Source: Bugulina stolonifera (Eukaryota > Bryozoa > Gymnolaemata > Cheilostomatida > Bugulidae). Taken from it: DNA of 64,000 nt. Position numbers and translations under genes: made by a program. Location: assembly GCA_935421135.1 (NCBI GenBank), contig OW285187.1, positions 6,448,001 through 6,512,000 of the forward strand. Reading direction: 5' to 3'. Positions 12,508-24,500 of this stretch are shown here, in pieces (positions within the stretch are counted from its first letter, which is position 1; each line of letters starts with the position of its first letter). The notes below the pieces were generated by a model that saw only the letters and a list, made by a program, of their open reading frames with translations, was not told the origin of the DNA and ran no database searches.

Positions 12508-15500
12508 TTATGAAGATTTGCCTTTCCTCTGCTCCTCAATCCAGTTTAGAATTCTTGACTTGAGCTGTAAATCCGGTATGACTTGATCCAGAGCAAGAGG
12601 ACTTCTGTTAAATGGATCATTTTGGTCGCTAAAATATTAAGAGCCCACATTATAACATGTGCAATATCTGCATAGGGAGGCAAGAGGTCATGCTACTGTA
12701 GGCCATTTTACAATGTACGCTGTAGGCCATATTATACCGTAGGTCATATTACACCAGAGGCCATATTATGCGGGACATACATTGGTCTGACTAGGCATAC
12801 TAGGTTGAGTACGTTGGCTTACCTTAGAATATGCCTTGCAATAGTAGCCTTATCAACCACTTGTTTACTGCTAGGTAACATTACCGGGTCCTTCATTAGC
12901 GTACCCATAATTGGATCAAGGAACTCCTCAGGGGCCGAGGACACCAAGTCATCATCTTCCAGTTGTTTGACTGCAGCATTCTATTCACAAAATAAACCAA
13001 TATCTTATAAGTAGTATACAGTTTGCCGAAATACATTTAGCAGACCAAGAATATTAATATACTAAATTAGTGTTAACATAATATACAATAATAATACAAT
13101 ATAATACATTGCTGTAAAACTAGTATAAATACAGCAACTATTGTGGGAAGAGCACTACATCCACACTAACCTCTATTTTTGTTGCTAATTTTGTGAACAT
13201 CTCCACCTTATCAGCCGGATGCCTGATCCTAGTCAGCACAGTGGCTGCTTGAGGGAAGAGTTTAGTGGAATAGGAGCGGCCGTCTGCAGACACGGCTTGG
13301 CAGAAGGCATCACTGTGTGAGAGGTTGAGGTAGATCTCACTGATCTCCGATACAATCACTGCAGGTTTAAACTCGTATTTGTCAAACTCTTTAACCTTGA
13401 ACTCTCTCATCTGGGGCCCAGTCTAGTAAAATTATGGAACAATGGGCTCACATCTCCATGTACAATCACTCGTAAAACAGTATATCATAATATATACACG
13501 TAAAATAACTGTGACCAATACAATATATATCACTTTACCATCTATGATTCTACACAACACCACAAACAAAAGATGATTTTCTCCGAGTTGACACCAGATT
13601 CTTCGTTGGTAAACCCGTAAAAGAATAAAAACAGCTATGATGCACTCACTAATTTGAGTAGAAAATAGTTGAGCATAGCAGAGATTCGTTCCACCATAAT
13701 ACTGTGAGAGAATAGCGTGGAACACTGTGAGGTGAGAAGTGCAAGTGTGTGAATGGTGTCCAATGCAGCAGAGTTATGAAACCGAGCTAACATTGCCATG
13801 TGTGACATGTTAGCCTCAAACTGCTGCATCTCCCGCTGGGATAAGGTTGAGGCAGAATTGCGTCTCTCTTGTTCCTTCTCTTTCAACTGTTTCATATACT
13901 GAAAACACAAAGGTCTGAACGTAATGGAAATAGTTATTGTACCTAACTTCCTGTAAAACATTTGATCATAATAAAAATCTAGAAGCATGCGCACAACCAA
14001 CCCAAGTTCCCTACTAGTTCCCTACACATTTACCCAGACCTTCCTCACTCAGCCAATCACTACCAACATAATATAAGATATTGAAAACAAAAAATGTCCA
14101 ACAATTAAATGTTAATGGTTACTCTGTCTGATCATGATTGGCCGGTAGTCACTGAATGAAACTGCGGCTATGCAACATTTCTGTGACGTACAAAATATAT
14201 TTACAGGTATATGTAGATATTGGTAGCTTGCTATATCCTAGCCCTGGATCGTGGTAGGACATAGAAGCAAGGCTAGATAACTCCATGGCACATAACAACT
14301 AAATAAACTCAAGTCCAACCTAGTATCTAAGCTACACGAAGTGTACACCCACACTACCACATGATCTAACAGAGATATAGACACTTACATCCAGAGCTTC
14401 GTCTAACAGGAAGTTGGCATCATTCACCAACAAATTGACAAACTTAAGAAAGAGAGGAGCATCCGTGTCCTCGATATTCTCCAGAGCCAGCTCTGAGAGA
14501 CGCTGTGAAAATACACATGTATGTAAGTGTATATTACACACAGGGATATATACATCAAGTATGTATACATTTGCGTACTATGTCTATATACGTTGCATGC
14601 TACTATTATCGCCATCGAATATTTCCACTAAAAGAAAGGCAGCATATTTTGTACCAATATCTTTATATTAATAAGAGAAAGTACGTGATTCTAGACTCTA
14701 TTTGAAGCAGACCCCTTACTATGAGAACAATCGATGGTTATACTAAATAATAACTTTACTTACATACTGGACATGTAATCCTAAACTCATCCTTTGTATA
14801 CTATTGCCCATAATCATAATATGATATTACATACTATGTAGTAACCTATTTTGTACCATGTATGTTCCTCGGTGGAATATGCAGGAGGTGATATACTGGA
14901 TACTACAACGACTGCCTACCATAATAGCTTGCTTATGCAGATCTATCTTCCAGATGTAGTCTATGACTTTGTACATCGGCTGTCTATAGTTGAGTTTCTG
15001 CTCAAACTGAACAGACTCGCCAGTCGTCTCAATACTAACAAACACTGTGAATAGAACTTGAGCTAAGTTGCCAATGTTAGGGTGGTCAGTGAACAGTCTC
15101 TCTTTCATCATCTCGTGGCTAAGCAACAAACCCAAGTACATGTATGAGAAATAAGCAGTGCATAGAGATAGATAGAGTCATAGACATACATGTAGTTGTC
15201 CAATTAAAACATACATGACTCTGTGAGTTCATGGAATCCTTGAAAACATTCATCTTTGTTGGTGGAAATAAAATAATGATGGTTGTTTAAAGAGCAATTC
15301 AAATACTCAAAATGCTTTATATGAAAGGTTTTATGCATGCATGCCCCTATAAAATCCTTGTTATATAAAATAATGGTTAGGGCTCTGGACTTTCATGTGG
15401 GAGACCCAGGTTCAGTTCCAATGAAGGTCAGTAAAGGCCATCAGTAGTGTTAGGAAAGGCATCCAACCTTATAATGCTCCTGTGCTACTTTGTGCCCCTT

Positions 15501-18500
15501 CTCTACCCTAAATTAGTAAAATGCTAATCTTTTCACATCTTAGCTTTTTTATCTGGGATTAATTACGGAGAGTAAAACTGGCAAGTTTTTATAGATAAGC
15601 TATTTGGACAACTATAATTAGATTCATATTGTGAAACCTGCTCTATGGAAGTACAACAGTCTAGTGTGCATTCGTCAGTATAATCAGAGAGATATACATG
15701 TACACTGTTGTGTTAGATATACACAGTGAGTTACTTACTATTATATTAGACATACACAGTGAGCTACTTACTGTTATATTGGACGTACACGGTGAGCTAC
15801 TTACTGTTATATTGAACGTACACAGTGAGCTACTTACTGTTATATTGAACGTACACAGTGAGCTACTTACGCTGAAGTCACACTAGACACAGCGGAGTCA
15901 CTATTCTTATTCGGCATCATCTCATAGAGTACCTCAGCTAGCTTGGCTCTCAGGTGGGGATTCTTGAGACGAGATTTACTGCCCATAAACACAAGGATGA
16001 GGTCCATCAGATGACCGGCAAATTCTAGCACCTCCTACACAGTACAGAGCCATACAGACTGTGCATGTTAGCAATTCAACTTGGTAAAAGATACTCTAAA
16101 CCCAAGCTGATAAACATTAAAACTGCTTATATCTAATAGTGAAGGTGCTACAGGTTTACCTGTCCAAAAGGGATATGATCATGGATATGTTAGAGAAACT
16201 CTGACATATTCATATAAAAACATGCATCATCATTTACACATTTTCCATCTACATACATACGGATTTACCTGAATACAACCATAACCGATTCTCACATAAT
16301 ATATGAATACATTGCAATAGCAGGATATCTATATAATTGAACAATATTTTTAGAAGATGACGGTACAATATGGAGAGATCGTTTATAACTGATTCACCTC
16401 CCTAAACTAAGAAGACCCACCTGTAGGTACATACTCTTATACCGTCTAGTTATAACCATAGCATCTGTGATGTTGGTAATCACAAATTCTGGCATGCACC
16501 CAAGCAACTGAGTATTGCACGACCTTAGAGGAAACGTGAGAGGAGTAAATCGTTTAGTATTATCTCCCCCTGTAGCCAGATATGACAAGTAGGTGGCGCT
16601 GGCTACATGGAACTTGAGGATTGGTTTCAGCAGTTCACCATCCGTTATGGCAGCTTTGATTCCCAAATATCTTTTCATTGCTAAAAGAAAGTACCACCAA
16701 TATTATAGCCAGACGATAACAAGCCTTCATTAGCAAAGGCATATTAAGCCAGGTGTGCAGGAATGTTTAAACAGTTGATCTGCTGTACTTACCACGTTCA
16801 AACGCAAATTTGATAGCCTCAGCATTAGGGGCGCTGGGGTTACTACGAACTTGCTGGTATAGAGATTGGATGCGATTCAATTCACGGTTCACATTGACAA
16901 ATCTAATAATTAAAACAAGATAATATGTAATACTGTGCATATACATGTATCGCTATTAAATAGTTCATGTACACAGTCATAGAATAATCGAACAGATGTG
17001 CCTCATAATCTTAGACATAAAACTAAAATATCAAATACCCAGTGCATATGCCATGATGTGTGCAATGTGTGTTCCGATTTTCCACTAAACTATTTATTAT
17101 GGTGAAATAGTAGATTTTTTATTACTATTGGGTAGATCATACAACACCTACTTTTCATTGGTCCCATGTAGACCAAGGTAGAGTGCCTGCTGTGTGAGGA
17201 AGAACAGGTCACATACAAAACCATATTCTGAAGGCATGACTAGTTCACTCAGCTCATTCTCCTCCAGAGAGACTAGGAATGTTTCATCAGGTAGTCCTAT
17301 TGCAGAACATAAAATAGAGCCTATTGCGAGAACCAATGCTACATCAGATAGGCACACATATTACACATACAACTGTATAGAATAGTTTCGCATAGTGATA
17401 ACAATAAACATTGGCTTTGATAATTTCACAAATATGTAACTAGAGAGTGTACTTGAATATTATAGTAATTGTTCTACCAAGGGCATGGTGATGGCGTTTC
17501 TCCTGCTCATTGACTTCAGTGAACTGCTGCCGGCAATACTGTGGCCGTATTTTAAGCAGCATGCTACTCTGTGGTTTACAGAATGGCTCACACATACGCA
17601 CTAATACATTGCATAGATTAAGCATAAGCCCATCACTGCACTCATCACGTGGGAGAGTACCATCCATTGCCATTGTTGACGCCAACTGAACGCGCCCTAC
17701 AAACAGTCAATTTACAAATGTATGTAGAACCATTGTAACAACATGCAAACAACAATTTCTCAAAATAACTACATGTAGGTTAAATGTTTAGTTTAGGAAC
17801 AATACTTGAAAAGCACAAATGTTTGTGTGTTAAAATTTTCCAGTATCGATAGATTGTTTTCTCACAAAATGTCATATGTAAACACTTTAAAACAAATACT
17901 TATTTTGGAGTTGTCTACCCTTGCCTATTCTATAATTAATTAATAGGACAACTCCAACGATTATTATGATGAGGCGTTCAAGTAGACGTTTTTCAACCCA
18001 ACTAATGTCCACATTTAGGGCAATGAAATAGTGGGAATATCTGTTAACAGTCTGATACATACCAGAGTTTGCTGCCAGTAGCCGGCCAATCCAGTTCAGC
18101 AGAAGATGTTTGGTTCTGGATGATATTCTGAATATTCTATTGAACACTTCATGTATACAACCTGTTACCATCGCCGAATTCTAAAACCAAACTATGGAAT
18201 ATGAAAAAAGATTTTGTATAGACATTGTATACAGTAATTAGGAACAACAAATAATATCAGCTACATCAGAAAAATGGATCTTATTGATGGTTATGATAGT
18301 ATGATACTATGGTAGTAAGTCGAGGTAATGATGTGGATTAAACAAAGGGAGTGGGTGTAGATTATAAGAGTGTAGTGATCCTCCAGGTACATGTACATGT
18401 ACATTGCAGTAGTAATCTAGCTGTATAGTGGTGATGTACGTGCACTGTAGCATATAATCTAGTTGTATGGTGATGATGTACTTGTATTGTATCAGTAATC

Positions 18501-21500
18501 TAGTTGTACAGTGGTGATGTACATGTGTAATCAGTACATACCGAGTGTGCCATGGACTCTGCTCTATCAACGTCTGACTGTGTCATCCTCGCGGGGTCAG
18601 TAAACAGGTCATTCGCTGGGTCATCAAACGATGTGTTCGGAATACAGCTGCTGCTTAGAATCGTACCAAATAGAGATTTCTCATAAGCCAAGGCTGAAGC
18701 TAGTGTAGTATTTGTGTATGCTAACAGGACCTGCAACAATGTTCCAGTACTAACATGTTCCAAATAGTAAACACTAACATGCCATGTTTAGTAGAAGGAA
18801 ATGGTATGATAATTTGCATATACAAAGTATGTACACGCATAATAAATAGACCAAGAAGTGAAATATGCTAGCCATTGAAAGTGGAGCACAATATTGCTTT
18901 GCAAAGTGATTAGAGAGCAGCACTATGTACAGTACATTATATATATGCCTACCTCAGTCAGGTTTTCATTGCGAGTAAAAAACTTGATGATTTGCATAGC
19001 AGACGAGGCCTCACTACCAACACAGAGTTTGCCGTACATTCCCCGAGTGCATGACTCATGTAACTTTGTGAGTACAGGGTGAAGGATAGAGCACAACGTT
19101 AGCAGATCCTCAGACTCGACTATTTTACTAAAAGTTGTGTCCAGAAAATTCAGGATATGCTCCGAGTCTGAAATTGAAGAGATCAAAAAGTATTCGCTAG
19201 ATTTTTAAAGAATTAATCAGCAGAGCCATAAGCTGTGAATATGTATATGGGATTTCTCATTACACAAGATTAATGGGTCTCCTAATACCATTCACTGAAT
19301 CACAATTGTGTGTCACAAGTTTTAACCAATTTAGAGCTGTCTTGCCTTTTATCTGGCGCAAATAATTTCGTATACCATAGTATACAAATTATTCAACTTT
19401 AAATAGTCATCGTGCATATACATTGTTTATAACAACTTGGAGTTGTCTTACATTTGAATAGGAGTAAACAGTGTTATTCAATAGTCAACGCCTATACATA
19501 TTATATATACACAAAATAAAGTAAGTTGTTTACATGTACAAAGTCCAATTATAGGCCTACCTAGTAACAACTTGTATAACATATACAAAAGTACATACAC
19601 TATGATAGTATAGGATAAAATATAAGATATGAATTTGTGACATCACCCCCTTCTTAAGAGGAAATTCAACTGAATTTTCTTACACAACACAAATTCTATT
19701 CACTAATGACTCTACTCAAAAAGTCAGCACCAATGTTATCACTTCCTTTGATTGACTCAATCTTAAATGAATGTTCTTGTAAAAACATGGCCCATCTCAT
19801 TACACGATTATTTATAAATCGGGCCTGTTTCAGATAAGTCAAAGGTTCATGATCAGTTTCGAGTACAAAGCGGGTCCCATATAGATATGGTTGGTATTTC
19901 TTAATTGCCCACACTAATGCTAAACACTCTTTCTCTATGGTACTGTAGTGTAACTCAGCACCGTTCAACTTTTTACTAGCAAAGCTAACAGGAAACAGCT
20001 TTCCGTCTGTTTCTTGCAATAAAACTGCACCAACACCAAGATCTGAAGCATCAGTTCTTAAAACAAAAGGCTTGGTCTGATCAGGTAACTGCAAAATGGG
20101 TTTGGAGACAATCTTCTCCTTCAGTACTCTATATGCGTTTTCTGCAGCATCTGACCAGTCAACTTTATTTGGCTGTCCCTTCCTTGTCAAATCGGTCAAG
20201 GGCACAGCGATAGCTGCATAATCAGGAATGTATTCCCTATAAAAACCAGTCAAGCCCAAGAATGACCTAACTTCTTTCTTCGTCTTAGGCCTAGGTGCAT
20301 TCTTTACTTTCTCCACATTTGAATCCATAGGACTCATTGACCCACTCCCTAACACATGACCAACAAACTCTACGTGTGTCGATCCCAAAAAACACTTCGA
20401 AGGCCGGGCTGTCAATCTTGCTTTAGTCATACGACCCAACAGCTCAGACAGGACCTTAAGATGCTCTTCCCACGTGGAAGTATACACCAAAATATCATCA
20501 ACATAATTCTCGACACCAGCCATTCCACCAATCAACTTCCTCATAGCTCTAACCAAAGTAGCACCAGAGTTCATCATACCAAAGGGCATCTTCAAGAACT
20601 CATATGAGCCATCAGGAGTGACAAAAGCAGTCTTCTCAACATCTTCCGGGGCCACAGGGATTTGCCAATAACCCTTGCTGAGGTCAATCTTGGTGAAGTA
20701 CTTAGCACCAGATAACCTATGGAACAACTCGGAAATTGAAGTCATTGGCTCAGGATCAAACAACGTAATCTTGTTCAACTTCCTGTAGTCAATGCATACA
20801 CGATCTGACCCATCAGGCTTCTTCACAACCACAACTGGACTAGCATAACTTGAGGTAGAGCGTCTTATTACCCCCATTTGTAACATCTCCTCAATGTTCT
20901 TGCTCAAGGATTCTCTGATCGAAAATGGAACAACATATGGATGGGAACGAATCGGGGTGGAGCTTGTCAAGTTGATCTTGTGTTGAATAAGATCAGTACT
21001 CCCTGGCCTATCAGTAAAAACACTGGCATGTTCTTTCACTACAGCCTTCAATGCTGATAACTGATCCACATCAAGATCTGCCCCAAACCGGACATCTTCA
21101 AAAGATTCTTTGGGCACAAAACAACCTAACTCTGGAATGTCATCATCCATTATATCCTCTTCAACACTATCTATCACCGCACAACCCACCTTGTCTAACA
21201 CTCCACTGGGTTTGCTTTCACCTTCGGTGAAGTACTTCTTCAACAGATTTGAATGATAAATGCGACGACGCCCTTTTACCATTACAGCATAGTCATTCAG
21301 ACCTACTGCCTCAACAACCTTGAAAGGACCCTTCCACTGCATCAATAACTTATTGTTGTCAGTGGGCAACAAGACCAATACCTCATCACCAGAGTTCAAA
21401 GGTTTCCTCTTGGCCTTTCGGTCATAGTAAAACTTGTACCTCTTCTGGGACTTCTCAAGATTATCCCTGGCCAACTGCAAAGTATCTTCCAACTTTTCAC

Positions 21501-24500
21501 GAAGCTCAAACACATACTGATATGTATTAATGACCTCTGCGTCATTCTCCTCTGTAGTCCACAACTTCCTCAAAATATGCATGGGACCACGGACTGTACG
21601 ACCATAGAGTAACTCAAAAGGGGAAAATCCACTAGACTCCTGCGGCACCTCACGATAAGCAAACAAGAGAGCATTGATATACCTGTGCCACTGCTTTGGC
21701 TGCTCACTACATAACCTTTTCAACATTTGCTTCAGTGTACCGTTAAACTTTTCTACCAGCCCATTGCACATTGGATGGTATGGAGTCGTAACCAACTGCT
21801 TTATACTAAGAAGGCGTCCAACCTCCTTCATGCACTGAGACACAAACTGTGTACCCATATCACTCAAAATCTCCTCAGGAACACCTAACCTGCTAAAGAA
21901 ATCAACTAGGGCCTCTGCCACGGTCTCGGTACTGATGTCCTTCAAAGGCACTGCTTCAGGGTACCTCGTAGCATAATCAACCAACGTAAGAATGAAACGG
22001 TGACCCTGTTCACTTGGTGGGGCTATAGGTCCAATCAGATCTACTGCCACACGCTTGAATGGTACATCCATTAATGGCATCTTCTGAAGAGGAGCCTTCT
22101 GCACACTCCCTTTACTAATTGTTTTCTGACAAATGTCACACGACTGACAAAACCGACTTACATCATCATGCAACCCCGCCCAATAAAAACATGCCAAAAT
22201 ACGACTCTTTGTTTTGGCGACCCCAAGATGACCTCCGAGAATAGAACAATGAGCTTGTTCCATTACTCTTTTTCTCAGCTCTGCTGGCACCACCAGCTGC
22301 TTACAATGTTCACCATTCTCATTAGCAAAGAACCTGTACAGAATCTGTCGCTTGACCTCAAACCATTCCTTATCACCTTTAACACCCGTCTCAACCTTCT
22401 TCCAAATAGATTGCAAACTCTGATCACCTTGCTGCATCTTAACCACATCCTCCCTATCAACACTAAGGTCAGTTATCTCTTTGACCTTCAATGAAGATGG
22501 CGTCCGTTTACTTTCTCGAGCTTGAGCTCGCGTGGTCACGCCACCAATCTCCTTTGCACCATCAACAGCAACGAGCTGCGAGCCATCAACATTTCCAACA
22601 ATCAAGTCATAAATACAATCCTTCATACTATAGGCCTTGACCTGGCCAGAAATATAAGGAGTATCAACAACAATCTTCACCCGTTGAACTTCCTGCTTGG
22701 TTCCATTCATCATAGTAAAAGTTGCATGAGTGCCTAAAAACTGCTCAGGCTTCACCAAACTCTCATGAACTACAATAGCTGTACAACCGGTATCTCGCAA
22801 TACTTTCACTTTAGTATCGCCCACAAAACCATCAACCAAGGGTAGATTCTCATCATCTAAATCTTCCCTCCGGTACACAGCAACCTGCTCAGCATCCTTT
22901 CCATATGCACCAACAGGTTTCTTGACCTTCGAACTGTCTTGCCTCACATTGGGACAAAACTTGGCAATGTGCCCAAACTTCTCACACTTCAGACACTTGC
23001 GCCTTGGAACCTTACAATCACTAGCCTTATGCCCATAACTACCACAGTTATGACATTGCACACCACTAAACTGCTGACCACTAGATGGCTCAAAACTCTT
23101 CCTCTCAACAGTCTGTTTAGAACTGTCAGACAGCCTTCTACCATGTGCGGCCAAAGATCTATCCGCCATTTCCGCCAACTCATCTAGACTCTTAGCATTT
23201 TGCTCCTTCAAATGCACAGCCAGATCCTTTGGACAGGTCTGGAAAAACTGTTCACGAACTAACAACTGAGCCACATGCTCCAAAGACTCAGCACCTGCTG
23301 CAGTCACCCACTTGGAATAAAAATTCTCAAGTCTAACTAAGAACTGCTTAGAGCTCTCGACGCCTTCAGGTCTCTCACGCCTGAATTTTCTACGGTAACC
23401 CTCCTCTGTGAGGTCATACCGCTCCAACAAAGCCAATTTCAATGACTTATAATCAACTGCATCCTCGTCTGACAAACGGGAATACACCTCTAACGCACGA
23501 CCCGTCAACAATGTACACAAATAAGTGGCCCATACACTGACATCCCAACTATTATTCTTAGCAAACCTCTCAAACCTCTGCAAGTAACTATCTAACTCGT
23601 CTTTACCATCGACAAAAACTGGCAATTTTGGACTTTTACCCATTGTACTCATACCACTGACATTTACCTTTGACTCACCCGATTTAATCTGCTCCAACTC
23701 CAATCTTTTCATCTCAACTTCATGCTTCAATCTTCTCTCCTCAGCCTCTGCATCTGCTCTGCGCTGATTATCTGCCAGTCTAGCCTCATTCTCAGCCAAT
23801 GCAATCTTATTCTCCCTTTCACGCTGTCTCTCTTCTCTCTCAGCCGTCTGCTGCTCTCTTTCAACTGCCTGCTGCTCTTTTACAAACTGGTGTAGACTTT
23901 CTCCATCGTACCCCATTTGTTTACCAAGAGCCACCAATCTTTCAATATCCATGTTGACTTTAAGTATATCCTCAGATTATACTTGACACTATTACACACT
24001 TTGACACTAGAGTCACTACCACGGTGAAGTCGCCAACTGCTGTCTCACCAAACTGTCCAAGTGTCTCCTCAGACAACACTTGTTCCACTTGTAACTCCCT
24101 AACCCTAGAGTTACTTACACGGTGAAGTAGCCAAATCGCTCTCTCACCACCACTGTTCAGTAACTTGTAGTAATCCAATATTCTTCTGCTTATCCTCAGT
24201 GACTGATCCTGGTCATGGCACCAATTGTCACAATTTACTGTATTGTGATTCCCAGGAACTTATTACTCAGTCTTTGAATATTGCGAATACTTTATTTTTA
24301 CTGAACTCACTATAATGGTTATACTTCTTGTCACATACTTTGAGCTATACTGACTATACTGTCTTGTGCCTGTGCTTATATACTGGCTGCAAAACGTTCT
24401 AGAATCATCTATGAAAAGTTTGTTTACAATGACCATATATGGTATAAAAAGAATATTCTAGAATATTACACATCATTATGTAATACCACAAACCGGCTAT

